Shown here: positions 1 through 12,381 of the stretch, in pieces
Layout: each line of letters starts with the position of its first letter
How positions within the stretch are numbered: the stretch's first letter is position 1
NCBI RefSeq assembly: GCF_900454025.1
Contig: NZ_UGQM01000001.1
Coordinates: forward strand, 2,914,001 to 2,978,000
Length of the DNA: 64,000 nucleotides
Direction: 5' to 3'
Origin: Mycolicibacterium gilvum
Lineage (GTDB): Bacteria; Actinomycetota; Actinomycetes; Mycobacteriales; Mycobacteriaceae
The notes under the pieces: generated by a model
The model's database searches: none
The model's input: only the letters and a program-made list of their open reading frames with translations
What the model was told of the DNA's origin: nothing
Position numbers and translations under genes: made by a program

Positions 1-691
<691 letters not shown>

Positions 692-811
692 ACAACAACA
701 ACAAAACCTCGCAACCACAATCCACAGTCACACGACTGCACCCCACCACCAAAAACAGGGGCTATAAACCTCCCCACACAAAAGGGGATCACTCAAAAAC
801 GAGTGAATACA
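692..811 (+). other. 23S-5S internal transcribed spacer
   Basis: This is a short A/C-rich spacer between the two rRNAs with no tRNA gene in it. It contains a small hairpin (CCCC-acacaaaa-GGGG near 773-788) of the kind processed by RNase III or RNase E in rRNA precursors. No other feature is visible. Confidence 0.7.
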
Positions 812-928
812 GTTACGGCGGTAATAGCGGCAGGGAAACGCCCGGTCCCATCCCGAACCCGGAAGCTAAGCCTACCAGCGCCGATGATACTACCCACACG
901 GGTGGAAAAGTAGGACACCGCCGAACAC
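812..928 (+). rRNA. rrf: 5S ribosomal RNA
   Basis: The sequence starts GTTACGGCGG and ends CACCGCCGAACAC, which pair as the closing helix. The conserved interior CCCATCCCGAACCCGGAAG is present. The length of about 117 nt matches mycobacterial 5S RNA. It is the last gene of the rRNA operon and is directly followed by a terminator. Confidence 0.95.
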
Positions 929-936
929 ACATTGGA

Positions 937-974
937 ATCGCCCCCCACAGAAATGTGGGGGGCGATTTTCTTTT
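937..974 (+). terminator. rho-independent terminator of the rRNA operon
   Basis: A perfect 12-bp stem, ATCGCCCCCCAC paired with GTGGGGGGCGAT across a 6-nt loop (AGAAAT), is followed by a T-rich run (TTTTCTTTT). It lies 9 nt after the 5S gene. Confidence 0.92.
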
Positions 975-1062
975 CCGGTTCTTTCGGCGCGCAATTCACG
1001 TCACGCTATTTACGAATTGCATTAATTGTGAGTCGGTCGATGGTGGCCGTATCCTTTCTTTC

Positions 1063-1890
1063 GTGCCCCACGACAATCAGGGCGGCCGCGGCGAACGTCG
1101 ACCGGACCGCGCCACCACCGGCGGAAGCCAGCGCCCGCGCCGGGACAACCGTTCGGCTCCGCGTACGTCGGGGCCCAACCGCGCGCGTTCCGCTCAACCC
1201 CGGCCGGATCGGGTCGATCCTCGTTTCGCCGATGCGCCGCCGATCCCCGCGGAGATCGAAGCCAAGCAGCTCGCACCGGAGATTCGCGGTGAGCTCACCA
1301 CCCTCGACCGCGCGACCGCCGATGCCGTGGCACGCCACCTCGTGGCCGCCGGAGAACTGCTCGAAGACGATCCGCAGGCGGCGCTGGCCCATGCCCAGGC
1401 CGCCCGCGCGCGTTCGGGCCGCATCGCCGCTGTGCGCGAGGCCGTCGGGATCGCCGCCTATCAGTGCGGTGACTGGGCGCAGGCCCTCGCCGAACTGCGG
1501 GCCGCCCGTCGAATGGGAAGTCGCTCACCGCTGTTGGCGTTGATCGCCGACTGTGAACGCGGCATCGGGCGTCCCGAGCGCGCGATCGAGCTGGCCAGAG
1601 GTGAGGAGGCCGCCGCGCTGACCGGAGAGGACGCCGACGAACTGCGCATCGTCGTCGCCGGCGCCCGGTCCGATCTCGGTCAGCACGAGCAGGCCTTGGC
1701 GATCCTGTCGACACCGACGCTCGACCCGTCGAAGTCCGGGCAGACCGCGGCCCGGTTGTTCTACGCCTACGCCGACACGCTCGTGGTGCTCGATCGCCGG
1801 GACGAGGCCCTGCAGTGGTTCCTGCACGCCGCGAAGGCCGACGTCGACGGGATCACCGACGCCGAAGAGCGGATCACGGAGCTGTCCTGA
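1063..1890 (+). CDS. TPR-repeat protein (Rv1691-like)
   Basis: A soluble protein of about 275 aa. Its first 60 or so residues are Arg/Gly/Pro-rich and probably disordered. The rest is alanine-rich helical hairpins of tetratricopeptide type (for example the AVGIAAYQCGDWAQALAELRA repeat region), pointing to a protein-protein interaction role. The reading frame is open back to 955, but that start would lie in the rRNA terminator. The GTG at 1063 gives the PHDNQGG start expected of mycobacterial orthologues; the start is an inference. It sits one base upstream of the HAD phosphatase gene and is probably its operon partner. The exact function is unknown. Confidence 0.8.
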   Translation: MPHDNQGGRGERRPDRATTGGSQRPRRDNRSAPRTSGPNRARSAQPRPDRVDPRFADAPPIPAEIEAKQLAPEIRGELTTLDRATADAVARHLVAAGELLEDDPQAALAHAQAARARSGRIAAVREAVGIAAYQCGDWAQALAELRAARRMGSRSPLLALIADCERGIGRPERAIELARGEEAAALTGEDADELRIVVAGARSDLGQHEQALAILSTPTLDPSKSGQTAARLFYAYADTLVVLDRRDEALQWFLHAAKADVDGITDAEERITELS

Positions 1891-1891
1891 C

Positions 1892-2905
1892 GTGAGCACC
1901 CTTGCGCAGCAGCATGATTGCCTGCTGCTCGATCTCGACGGCACCGTGTTCCGCGGACATGAGCCGACGCCGGGCGCAGTGGACACGCTGGCGGCCGTCG
2001 ACTCGAGAATTCTGTTCGTGACCAACAACGCGTCGCGCAGCGCCGGCCAGGTCTCCGACCACCTGTGTGAGCTCGGGTTCAGCGCAGCACCGCCGGACGT
2101 CGTGACGAGCGCGCAGAGCGCGGCGCGCCTGCTCGCCGAGCAACTGCCGAGCGGCGCGAAAGTTCTGGTGGTCGGCACCGATTCGCTCGCCGACGAGGTC
2201 AGCAATGTCGGACTGGCACCCGTGCGGGAGTACTCCGAGGGTCCGGCGGCGGTGGTGCAGGGGCACAACCCGGAGACCGCCTGGCAGATTCTCGCCGAGG
2301 CCGCCCTGGCTATCCGGTCCGGAGCCCTGTGGGTGGCCGCCAACGTCGACAGAACCCTTCCTTCGGAACGAGGTCTGCTGCCGGGAAACGGGTCGATGGT
2401 CGCCGCCTTGCGTGCCGCCACCGACTCCGAACCGCAGGTAGCGGGAAAGCCGGCGCCCGCCCTGATGGCAGATGCGCTGTCGCGCGGTGACTTCCAGACC
2501 CCGCTGGTGGTGGGCGATCGGCTCGACACCGACATCGCCGGCGCCAACGCGGCGAGACTTCCCAGCCTGATGGTGCTCTGCGGGGTGAACAACGCCGCGG
2601 ACGCGATCTGGGCGGTCGAGGACGAGCGTCCGGGCTTCCTCGCCGAGGATCTTCGTGCGCTCACCGCCCACGCCGCCGACGTCCTGCGCATCGCACCCGA
2701 CCCCGCGTGGCGGGTCGACGTCACGGAGAAGGCGGTCACCGTCAGTTCCACCGGGACGACGGCGTCCGATCCGCTGGCGCCGGTCCGCGCGATCGCCGCA
2801 GCCGTCTGGGAGTCCGGGATCGGGCGTCGGCCCATCGTGGGCGCCGACGACGCGGCGCGACAGGCCGTCGAACGATGGTCACTCGCGTCGGCTGCCATCG
2901 ACTAG
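1892..2905 (+). CDS. HAD-IIA family phosphatase (glycerol-3-phosphate phosphatase, Rv1692-like)
   Basis: A 337-aa HAD-superfamily hydrolase of the NagD/pNPPase (IIA cap) class. Motif I, DLDGT, is at residues 14-18 (Asp nucleophile D14, acid/base D16). Motif II is VTNNASRS near residue 45. The Mg-binding VGDRLDTDI motif is near residue 205. The M. tuberculosis orthologue Rv1692 is described as a glycerol-3-phosphate phosphatase in phospholipid recycling; transfer of that substrate is by homology and synteny. The GTG start follows the stop of the TPR gene by one base, so the two are co-transcribed. Confidence 0.88.
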   Translation: MSTLAQQHDCLLLDLDGTVFRGHEPTPGAVDTLAAVDSRILFVTNNASRSAGQVSDHLCELGFSAAPPDVVTSAQSAARLLAEQLPSGAKVLVVGTDSLADEVSNVGLAPVREYSEGPAAVVQGHNPETAWQILAEAALAIRSGALWVAANVDRTLPSERGLLPGNGSMVAALRAATDSEPQVAGKPAPALMADALSRGDFQTPLVVGDRLDTDIAGANAARLPSLMVLCGVNNAADAIWAVEDERPGFLAEDLRALTAHAADVLRIAPDPAWRVDVTEKAVTVSSTGTTASDPLAPVRAIAAAVWESGIGRRPIVGADDAARQAVERWSLASAAID

Positions 2906-2918
2906 CGTGAACGTCGTC

Positions 2919-3074
2919 ATGAGCAACGACCCCGACCAGATCCGCGCGCAGATCGCCGAGCTCCTCGGCGAGCGGACCGACCTGTCGGCGTCTGACCTGG
3001 ACTCCGTCGCCGCGCGCCTCGAAGAGGCGCACGATCTGCTGGTGCGCGCGCTGGAATCCGTCGAGAAGGGCTGA
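2919..3074 (+). CDS. small conserved protein (Rv1693-like)
   Basis: A 51-aa protein lying between the phosphatase and tlyA in the same order as in M. tuberculosis. It is acidic and helical (SNDPDQIRAQIAELLGERT at the start), with no known domain. The ATG at 2919 is chosen because it is the only sensible start that does not overlap the phosphatase. Its stop lies 5 nt before the tlyA GTG. Function unknown. Confidence 0.75.
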   Translation: MSNDPDQIRAQIAELLGERTDLSASDLDSVAARLEEAHDLLVRALESVEKG

Positions 3075-3079
3075 CCCGC

Positions 3080-3886
3080 GTGACGCGTCGCGCGCGTGTG
3101 GACGCCGAACTGGTCCGGCGGGGTCTTGCCCGCTCGCGCCAGCAGGCTGCCGAGCTGATCAGTGCCGGCAAGGTCCGCGTCGACGGGATGCCCGCCGCCA
3201 AACCCGCGACCGCGGTGTCGGTGACGGCCAATCTGAGTGTCGAGGCCGGTGACGAGGATTCCTGGGTGTCGCGGGGCGCGCACAAGCTCATCGGCGCCCT
3301 CGATGTGTTCGGACTGACCGTCGCAGGCCGGCGCTGCCTGGACGCGGGTGCCTCGACCGGAGGGTTCACCGAGGTTCTGCTGAGTCGGGACGTCCGCGAA
3401 GTCGTCGCCGTCGATGTCGGTTACGGCCAGTTGGCGTGGAGCGTTCGCACCGACCCGCGGGTGACCGTCATGGAGCGCACCAACGTCCGCGACCTCACCG
3501 CGGAGGCGATCGGGGGTCCGGTCGATCTCGTCGTCGCCGACCTGTCGTTCATTTCGCTGGCGACGGTGCTGCCTGCACTGGCCGCATGCGCGTCGCCCGG
3601 CGCCGATATCGTTCCCATGGTGAAACCGCAGTTCGAGGTCGGCAAGGATCGGGTGGGTGCCGGCGGGGTGGTGTCGGACCCGCAGTTGCGCGTCGACGCG
3701 GTGCTCTCGGTCGCCCGGCGTGCCGCGAGCCTGAACTGGCACGCTGTGGCGGTGACCGCCAGCCCGCTGCCCGGTCCGGCGGGCAACGTGGAGTACTTCC
3801 TCCATCTGCGCGCCCGGGCCGACGCCATGTCGCAGGACGCGCTGGAAGGCGCCGTCCGGCGCGCCGTCGACGAAGGGCCTCAATGA
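3080..3886 (+). CDS. tlyA: 16S/23S rRNA 2'-O-methyltransferase TlyA
   Basis: A 268-aa protein with an N-terminal S4 RNA-binding domain (residues 1-60) and a C-terminal FtsJ-like Rossmann methyltransferase with the SAM motif [12 protein letters not shown] near residue 88. In mycobacteria TlyA methylates the ribose of one cytidine in 16S helix 44 and one in 23S helix 69; loss gives capreomycin resistance. Length and domain order match the family. The GTG start is 5 nt after the small protein. Its stop overlaps the nadK start (ATGA), implying translational coupling. Confidence 0.95.
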   Translation: MTRRARVDAELVRRGLARSRQQAAELISAGKVRVDGMPAAKPATAVSVTANLSVEAGDEDSWVSRGAHKLIGALDVFGLTVAGRRCLDAGASTGGFTEVLLSRDVREVVAVDVGYGQLAWSVRTDPRVTVMERTNVRDLTAEAIGGPVDLVVADLSFISLATVLPALAACASPGADIVPMVKPQFEVGKDRVGAGGVVSDPQLRVDAVLSVARRAASLNWHAVAVTASPLPGPAGNVEYFLHLRARADAMSQDALEGAVRRAVDEGPQ

Positions 3887-4827
3887 CCGCCCCCATCACC
3901 GACAACAGCCCGGAGCGCACGATCCTGCTGGTCGTGCACACCGGCCGCCCCGAGGCGACGGAGGTCGCCCGCCGGGTGGAGAAGGTGCTCGCCGACCACG
4001 GCATCGGCCTGCGCGTGCTGTCGGCCGAAGCGGTGGACCGTGGCCCGCTGCACCTGTCGCCCGACGACATGCGGGCACTGGGCGCCGACATCGAGGTCGT
4101 GGACCCCGAAGAGCGGGCGGCCGAAGGATGCGAGCTGGTGCTGGTGCTCGGCGGCGACGGCACGTTCCTGCGGGCCGCCGAACTCGCCCGTAACGCCGAG
4201 ATCCCGGTGCTCGGCGTCAACCTCGGCAAGATCGGCTTCCTGGCCGAGGCCGAGGCCGAGGCCATCGACACGGTGCTCGACCACATCGTGCGGCGCGACT
4301 ACCGCGTCGAGGAGCGGATGACGCTGGATGTCGCCGTGCGGGCCAAAGGCGAGATCATCGACCATGGCTGGGCGCTCAACGAGGCCAGTCTGGAGAAGGG
4401 TCCGCGACTGGGCGTGCTCGGCGTGGTGGTGGAGGTCGACGGTCGGCCGGTCTCGTCGTTCGGATGTGACGGTGTGCTGGTCTCGACGCCGACGGGGTCG
4501 ACGGCCTATGCGTTCTCCGCCGGCGGGCCGGTGCTCTGGCCCGACCTGGAGGCGATCATCGTGGTGCCCAACAATGCGCATGCGCTGTTCGCCCGGCCGA
4601 TGGTGACCAGTCCCGACGCGGCCATCGCGATCGAGATCGAGGCCAGCGGGTACGACGCGCTGGTGTTCTGCGACGGCCGCCGGGAAATGGTGCTGCCCGC
4701 AGGTGGACGTCTGGAGGTGACGCGCTGCGCCACCCCGCTGAAGTGGGTGCGGCTGGACAGTGCGCCGTTCACCGACCGCCTGGTGCGCAAGTTCCGGTTG
4801 CCGGTCACAGGGTGGCGCGGACAGTAG
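3883..4827 (+). CDS. nadK: NAD kinase
   Basis: A 314-aa enzyme that phosphorylates NAD to NADP, here the poly(P)/ATP type of actinobacteria. The [11 protein letters not shown] motif is at about residues 89-99, and the glycine-rich [13 protein letters not shown] motif is near residue 206. The reading frame is open further upstream, but ATG 3883 overlaps the tlyA stop by 4 nt and gives the family N-terminus (ILLVVHTGR). Its stop overlaps the recN GTG by one base. The neighbours tlyA and recN are the classic actinobacterial context. Confidence 0.95.
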   Translation: MTAPITDNSPERTILLVVHTGRPEATEVARRVEKVLADHGIGLRVLSAEAVDRGPLHLSPDDMRALGADIEVVDPEERAAEGCELVLVLGGDGTFLRAAELARNAEIPVLGVNLGKIGFLAEAEAEAIDTVLDHIVRRDYRVEERMTLDVAVRAKGEIIDHGWALNEASLEKGPRLGVLGVVVEVDGRPVSSFGCDGVLVSTPTGSTAYAFSAGGPVLWPDLEAIIVVPNNAHALFARPMVTSPDAAIAIEIEASGYDALVFCDGRREMVLPAGGRLEVTRCATPLKWVRLDSAPFTDRLVRKFRLPVTGWRGQ

Positions 4828-6623
4828 TGCTAGCCGAGATCCGGATCGAGGCGCTGGGCGCCATCAATGCAGCGACCGCCGAGTTCGACGGCGGTCTGAC
4901 GGTGCTGACCGGTGAGACCGGCGCCGGCAAGACGATGGTCGTCACCGGCCTGCACCTGCTCGGTGGTGCCCGCGCCGACGCGACGAAGGTGCGCTCCGGC
5001 TCCGACCGTGCCGTCGTCGAAGGCCGTTTCACCACAACCGAAGTCGGGGACGCGGTGAGCGCGCGGGTGGACGGCATCCTGGATTCGTCCGGCGCCGAGC
5101 GCGACGACGACGGCAGCGTCATCGCCGCCCGCTCGGTGAGCAGGGACGGGCCGTCGCGCGCCTACCTGGGCGGCCGCAGCGTGCCGGCGAAATCGCTGAG
5201 CGGCTTCACCAACGAACTGCTGACGCTGCATGGACAGAACGACCAGCTGCGCCTGATGCGGCCCGACGAACAGCGCAACGCCCTGGATCGCTATGCCGAC
5301 GTGACGCGCCGGCTGGACCGCTACCGGAGCGCGCGCGACGCCTGGCTCGAGGCGCGCCGCGATCTCGAGGACCGCCGGCGCCGCACCCGGGAGTTGGCGC
5401 AGGAAGCCGATCGATTGCACTTCGCGCTCAACGAGATCGACGTCGTGGACCCGAAACCGGGGGAGGACGAGGCGCTGGTCGCCGACATCCGCCGGCTCTC
5501 GGAACTCGACGCGCTGCGTGATGCGGTGCAGACGGCCCGGGCCGCGCTCGCCGGAGACGGCGACGACAGTGCCCACGACGGTTTCTCCGCGGCCGGCGCC
5601 GTCGGGCAGGCGCGGTCGGCGCTGGAGAACACCGACGACGTCGCGCTCAAATCTCTCGCCGAGCAACTCGGCGCGGCACTGACGGTCGTCGTCGACGTGT
5701 CCGCCGAGCTCGGGCACTTTCTCGCCGAATTACCCAGTGATACAAGCACATTGGAGACGAAGCTGGCCCGGCAGGCCGAACTGCGCACGCTGACCCGCAA
5801 GTACGCCGCGGACATCGACGGTGTGCTGGCCTGGGCGGTGGAGGCGCGCGAACGACTGTCGGCGCTCGATGTGTCCGAGGAGACCCTGACCGGGCTGCAA
5901 CGCCGGGTCGACGAGCTGCAGTCGGCCGTGGTGGCGGCGGCGCAGGACGTGACCAAGGTGCGCAGCAAGGCCGCCAAGGGGTTGTCGAAGGCGGTCACCG
6001 CGGAACTGGCCGGTCTCGCGATGTCGGGGGCGCAGTTCGCGATCACCGTCGCGCCGCTTGCCGCCCGCGCCGACGACAGCGCCCCGTTGGAGTTGCCGTC
6101 GGGTGTCACGGTGCACGCCGGTCGGGACGGGGTGGACGCCGTCGAGTTCGGTTTCGCCGCGCACGGCGGGTCTGATCTGCTGCCGCTGAACAAGAGCGCG
6201 TCCGGCGGCGAGCTGTCGCGGGTGATGCTGGCCCTCGAGGTGGTGCTGTCGGCGTCGACCGAGGGCACGACCATGGTGTTCGACGAGGTCGACGCCGGTG
6301 TCGGCGGCCGTGCGGCCGTGCAGATCGGTCGCCGGCTGGCCCGGCTCGCGCGCACCCACCAGGTCATCGTCGTCACCCATCTGCCTCAGGTGGCGGCGTA
6401 CGCCGACGTGCACCTGGTGGTCGAAGGCGTCGGCAACGATGGTGCGGGTAGCGGCGACGGCAAGAAGGCCAGAGCGAAGTCCAGCGGTGTGCGGCGCCTC
6501 GACGACGACGACCGCGTCGCCGAACTGGCCCGCATGCTCGCCGGCCTCGGGGAGTCCGACAGCGGGCGGGCCCATGCGCGGGATCTGCTGGACGCCGCGC
6601 GCAAGGACCGCGCCGCCGAGTGA
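4827..6623 (+). CDS. recN: DNA repair protein RecN
   Basis: A 598-aa SMC-like ATPase acting in double-strand-break repair. It has a Walker A (TGETGAGKT) near residue 30, a central coiled coil rich in Arg/Glu/Ala (about 150-400), the ABC signature SGGELSRVMLALE near residue 457 and a Walker B (TTMVFDEVDAGVGG) near residue 482. GTG 4827 gives LAEIRIEALG and shares one base with the nadK stop; a GTG at 4812 is an alternative. The length is normal for the family. Confidence 0.95.
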   Translation: MLAEIRIEALGAINAATAEFDGGLTVLTGETGAGKTMVVTGLHLLGGARADATKVRSGSDRAVVEGRFTTTEVGDAVSARVDGILDSSGAERDDDGSVIAARSVSRDGPSRAYLGGRSVPAKSLSGFTNELLTLHGQNDQLRLMRPDEQRNALDRYADVTRRLDRYRSARDAWLEARRDLEDRRRRTRELAQEADRLHFALNEIDVVDPKPGEDEALVADIRRLSELDALRDAVQTARAALAGDGDDSAHDGFSAAGAVGQARSALENTDDVALKSLAEQLGAALTVVVDVSAELGHFLAELPSDTSTLETKLARQAELRTLTRKYAADIDGVLAWAVEARERLSALDVSEETLTGLQRRVDELQSAVVAAAQDVTKVRSKAAKGLSKAVTAELAGLAMSGAQFAITVAPLAARADDSAPLELPSGVTVHAGRDGVDAVEFGFAAHGGSDLLPLNKSASGGELSRVMLALEVVLSASTEGTTMVFDEVDAGVGGRAAVQIGRRLARLARTHQVIVVTHLPQVAAYADVHLVVEGVGNDGAGSGDGKKARAKSSGVRRLDDDDRVAELARMLAGLGESDSGRAHARDLLDAARKDRAAE

Positions 6624-6625
6624 GA

Positions 6626-7213
6626 TCAACGTCCGAGGACCTCGTCGAGTAGATCTGCGACGAAGTCGGTGTCGGGGGCGTCGGCGGTCATCAGAGCGCG
6701 ATAGAACACAGCGCCGGACAATGCCGCCGAGGCGATCTCCGGGTCCACCGTCGGCGGGAACTCCCCGGACGCCACTCCTTCGGCGATCGTGGCGGTGAGC
6801 CGTTGGCGGCGCTGCGCCGAGAACCGGTGTAGCCGGTCGCGGAAGGCATCGTCGTTGGCGGCGGCGTGGATCAATGCGGGGACGCACGCTGACACCGGTG
6901 AGTCGGTGAGCGCCTGCGCGAGGTGGTTCAGCAAGATGTGCGCGCGCCGGCGTGCGGTGGCGGCGCTGTCCTCATGCGCGGGATCCGGCTGGCGACTGAG
7001 CCCGGCCAGTGCGTCGGCGATCAATGCCCCTTTGTCGGGCCAGTGCCGGTACACGGTGCTTCTGCCGACCTCGGCGCGGGCCGCGACAGACTCCATCCGG
7101 AACCCGGTGTAACCGTGGGCGGCGAATTCGGCGAGTGCGGCGCGCAGGATCACGCGCCTCGAATGCCCGATGCGCGGATCCTCTCTGGCGCTACTTGTCA
7201 CGTTATGGGACAC
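6626..7213 (-). CDS. TetR-family transcriptional regulator
   Basis: A protein of about 195 aa with an N-terminal helix-turn-helix (residues ~15-60, core FRMESVAARAEVGRSTVYRHW) and a TetR C-terminal ligand domain. The frame is open to 7261, but that start would overlap the divergent VOC gene; GTG 7213 or GTG 7201 are more likely. It ends 2 nt from the recN stop (convergent). It is divergent from the VOC-family gene and probably controls it. This pair interrupts the otherwise conserved recN-steA order, so it is a local insertion. The ligand is unknown. Confidence 0.85.
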   Translation of the reverse strand: MSHNVTSSAREDPRIGHSRRVILRAALAEFAAHGYTGFRMESVAARAEVGRSTVYRHWPDKGALIADALAGLSRQPDPAHEDSAATARRRAHILLNHLAQALTDSPVSACVPALIHAAANDDAFRDRLHRFSAQRRQRLTATIAEGVASGEFPPTVDPEIASAALSGAVFYRALMTADAPDTDFVADLLDEVLGR

Positions 7214-7227
7214 AGACGTATCATAAC
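7202..7227. promoter_or_regulatory. inverted repeat, candidate TetR operator
   Basis: GTTATG (7202-7207) and CATAAC (7222-7227) form a perfect 6-bp inverted repeat with a 14-nt spacer. It lies in the short divergent region between the TetR gene and the VOC gene and overlaps the alternative TetR starts. It is a plausible autoregulatory operator; no binding data can be inferred. Confidence 0.4.
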
Positions 7228-7244
7228 CTTCTGGAGGTGCACAG

Positions 7245-7628
7245 ATGGCCGAATTCAGCATGCGCTACATCGTGGTTGACGTGGACGAAGCGGTGAACTT
7301 CTACACCCGACATCTGGGCTTCGAACTGGTCATGAAACCTGGGCCGGGGTTCGCCATGTTGCGGCGTGAGGGCGTGCGCTTGCTGGTGAACGCGCCCGAA
7401 GGTGGTGGCGGCGCCGGACAGCGACTGTCCGGCGGGGAGTTGCCGCAGCCGGGCGGCTGGAACCGCTTCCAGGTTCGCGTCGACGATCTGGCCGCGGTGG
7501 TCGACGCGCTTCGCCGGGCGGGCGTGCCCTTTCGCGGTGAGGTCATCGAGGGGCGCGGGGGTCGGCAGGCGCTCGCAGTGGATCCGTCCAAAAATTTCGT
7601 CGAACTCTTCCAGGTCAACCCGGGATGA
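7245..7628 (+). CDS. VOC (glyoxalase/bleomycin-resistance) family protein
   Basis: A single-module 127-aa vicinal-oxygen-chelate protein. It opens with the typical beta-alpha-beta signature (MRYIVVDVDEAVNFYTRHLGFE) and ends with a GR...FVELFQ strand carrying the usual C-terminal metal-side Glu. A strong ribosome-binding site, GGAGG, sits at 7233-7237, 7 nt before ATG 7245. Members are lyases, dioxygenases or drug-binding proteins, and the substrate cannot be told from sequence. It is divergent from a TetR regulator, suggesting inducible detoxification or resistance. Confidence 0.85.
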   Translation: MAEFSMRYIVVDVDEAVNFYTRHLGFELVMKPGPGFAMLRREGVRLLVNAPEGGGGAGQRLSGGELPQPGGWNRFQVRVDDLAAVVDALRRAGVPFRGEVIEGRGGRQALAVDPSKNFVELFQVNPG

Positions 7629-7720
7629 CCCAGTTACAGATGTGACAAAAAGCAACTTCTGAGGCTGGTGTTACGGCGCGCCTCCGACGGAAATGTCGCG
7701 TTGCTGGCCAGAATCGGCGC

Positions 7721-8905
7721 ATGAAGATGTCAGCGCTGCTGTCCCGTAATGCCAGCTCACGGCCAGGTATCACCGGCACCGCCCGAGTGGACCGCGACAT
7801 CGACAGGCTGCTGAGACGGGTCACACCCGGCGACATCGTCGTCCTCGACGCACTCGACCTCGACCGCGTCACCGCCGACGCCCTCGTCGACGCCGGGGTC
7901 TCTGCGGTGGTGAACGCATCGCCGTCGATCTCGGGCCGCTACCCGAACCTGGGCCCCGAGGTGCTGGTCGCCAACGGCATCACCCTCGTCGACGAGACGG
8001 GTCCGGAGATCTTCAAGAAGGTCAAGGACGGCGCCCGCATCCGGATCAACGAAGGCGGCATCTACTCGGGCGACCGGCGGTTGAGCCTGGGCACCGAGCG
8101 CACCGACGCCGACATCCACGAGCTGATGCAGGAGGCCAAGGGCGGCCTGGTCGCACATCTGGAGGCGTTCGCCGGCAACACGATCGAGTTCATCCGCAGC
8201 GAGAGCCCGCTGCTGATCGACGGCATCGGCATCCCCGACATCGACGTCGACCTGAACCGGCGCCACGTCGTGATCGTCGCCGAAGAGGACAACGCCGCCG
8301 CCGACCTGAAGGCGCTCAAGCCGTTCATCAAGGAGTACCAGCCGGTGCTCGTCGGCGTGGGTCTCGGCGCGGATACCCTCCGCAAAGCCGGCTACCGGCC
8401 CGCGCTGATCGTCGGCGACCCCGACAAGATCAGCACCGAGGTGCTGCGCTGCGGCGCCCAGGTGGTGCTGCCCGCCGACGCCGACGGCCACGCAGCGGGG
8501 CTGGAACGCATCCAGGACCTCGGAGTCGGTGCGATGACGTTCCCGGCCGCAGGGTCGGCCGCGGATCTGGCGCTGCTGCTGTGCGACCACCACGGGGCCT
8601 CGCTGATCGTCACCGTAGGTCACACCGCCAGCATCGAGGAGTTCTTCGACCGCACCCGCCAGCAGAGCAACCCGTCGACCTTCCTGACCCGGATGAAGGT
8701 GGGGGAGAAGCTGGTCGACGCGAAAGCCGTTGCGACGCTGTACCGCAGCCGGGTGTCCGGCGGCGCCATCGCGCTGCTCGTGCTCGCGATGCTCATCGCC
8801 GTGATCGCCGCGCTGTGGGTGTCGCGCGCGGATGCGGCGGTGCTCGAATGGGTCACCCAGTACTGGAACCAGTTCCTGCTCTGGGCCCAGGGCCTGGTGT
8901 CGTAG
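7721..8905 (+). CDS. steA: SteA-like cytokinetic ring / cell-envelope protein (Rv1697-like)
   Basis: A 394-aa protein with a large cytoplasmic N-terminal part related to thiamine-pyrophosphokinase folds (VGDPDKISTEVLRCGAQ region) and one C-terminal transmembrane helix (about residues 347-368, AIALLVLAMLIAVIAALWV). Corynebacterial SteA works with SteB in daughter-cell separation and recruitment of a cell-wall hydrolase. The next gene is the SteB/MctB counterpart, 10 nt downstream, as expected. The ATG at 7721 gives MKMSALLSRN as in M. tuberculosis. Confidence 0.88.
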   Translation: MKMSALLSRNASSRPGITGTARVDRDIDRLLRRVTPGDIVVLDALDLDRVTADALVDAGVSAVVNASPSISGRYPNLGPEVLVANGITLVDETGPEIFKKVKDGARIRINEGGIYSGDRRLSLGTERTDADIHELMQEAKGGLVAHLEAFAGNTIEFIRSESPLLIDGIGIPDIDVDLNRRHVVIVAEEDNAAADLKALKPFIKEYQPVLVGVGLGADTLRKAGYRPALIVGDPDKISTEVLRCGAQVVLPADADGHAAGLERIQDLGVGAMTFPAAGSAADLALLLCDHHGASLIVTVGHTASIEEFFDRTRQQSNPSTFLTRMKVGEKLVDAKAVATLYRSRVSGGAIALLVLAMLIAVIAALWVSRADAAVLEWVTQYWNQFLLWAQGLVS

Positions 8906-8915
8906 AGGACCGACG

Positions 8916-9857
8916 GTGATCTCGCTGCGCTCGCACGCAATCTCGCTCGCTGCGGTCTTCCTCGCGCTGGCCATCGGGGTGGCGCTGGGGTCGGGACTGC
9001 TGTCCAACACCGTGCTCTCCGGTCTGCGCGACGACAAGACGGAGATGCAGCAGCAGATCGACACGCTGACCGACAATCGCAACGCGCTGAACGAAAAGCT
9101 CAGTGCCGCCGATGATTTCAATGCCCAGATGGCACCCCGCATCCTGCAGGAGAGCCTCGCGAAGAAGTCGGTGGTGATCTTCCGTACCCCCGATTCGGCC
9201 GATGACGACGTCGACGGCCTGGTCCGCCTCGTCGGTGACGCCGGTGGTTCGGTGACCGGCACCGTGGGGCTGACCCAGGAGTTCGTCGACGCGAACTCGG
9301 CCGAGAAGCTGCTCTCGGTGGTGAACTCGCCGATCGTGCCCGCCGGCGCGCAGTTGAGCACCGCGACCGTCGACCAGGGATTCCAGGCAGGCGACCTGCT
9401 GGGAATCTCGCTGCTGATCGACAAGGACCCGAGGGCCACCCCGGTCGGTGACGCCGAGCGTGACACCGTGCTCGCCGCGCTTCGCGACACCGGTTTCCTG
9501 ACCTACGGCACCGAGCGCATCGGCGCGGCCGACACCGCCCTGATCGTGACCGGCGGCCCCCTCGGTGAGGACGCGGGCAACCAGGGTTCGACGGTCGCGA
9601 GGTTCGCCTCCGGTCTGGCACGCCACGGCTCGGGCACCGTGCTCGTCGGACGCGAAGGGTCCGCCACCGGAACCTCGGCGGTGGCGGTCACCCGCTCGGA
9701 CGCGGCGCTGAAGAACGCCGTCAGCACTGTCGACGACGTCGACAGTGAGTCGGGGCGGATCACGTCGGTCCTCGCGCTCAGCGCTCTGGTCAACGGCGCA
9801 CGACCCGAGCAGTTCGGCATCGGACAGGGTGCGACCGCGGTCACCGTGCCGCAGTAA
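8916..9857 (+). CDS. mctB: MctB / SteB-like copper-related envelope protein (Rv1698-like)
   Basis: A 313-aa protein with an N-terminal membrane segment (residues ~8-30, ISLAAVFLALAIGVALGSGLL), then a coiled coil (KTEMQQQIDTLTDNRNAL) and an extracytoplasmic domain. M. tuberculosis Rv1698 (MctB) was reported as a copper-handling channel protein. Corynebacterial SteB, in the same gene position, interacts with SteA, so either role is possible. The GTG at 8916 is chosen because earlier starts would lie inside steA. It forms an operon with steA. Confidence 0.86.
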   Translation: MISLRSHAISLAAVFLALAIGVALGSGLLSNTVLSGLRDDKTEMQQQIDTLTDNRNALNEKLSAADDFNAQMAPRILQESLAKKSVVIFRTPDSADDDVDGLVRLVGDAGGSVTGTVGLTQEFVDANSAEKLLSVVNSPIVPAGAQLSTATVDQGFQAGDLLGISLLIDKDPRATPVGDAERDTVLAALRDTGFLTYGTERIGAADTALIVTGGPLGEDAGNQGSTVARFASGLARHGSGTVLVGREGSATGTSAVAVTRSDAALKNAVSTVDDVDSESGRITSVLALSALVNGARPEQFGIGQGATAVTVPQ

Positions 9858-9992
9858 CCATCGGCGCGTCAGTCACGCCGTGTCGGCGTCGGTGTTAGGG
9901 TGAGATTCCGTGGGTCGGCAGGCCCCAAAACGGGTTTTCAGCGCGTTGAGGACCCATACCGAACAAGCCCTGCCCGGTCATCACGGAGGTAG

Positions 9993-12377
<2,385 letters not shown>

Positions 12378-12381
<4 letters not shown>

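Noticed and set aside
1525..2898. Long open frame (457 codons) antisense to the TPR and HAD genes
   Set aside because: It is a high-GC shadow of the real genes; composition is Ser/Arg/Ala-rich with no domain, and synteny supports the + strand genes.
5321..6376. Ser/Thr-rich frame antisense to recN
   Set aside because: Shadow of recN, whose Walker and signature motifs are intact.
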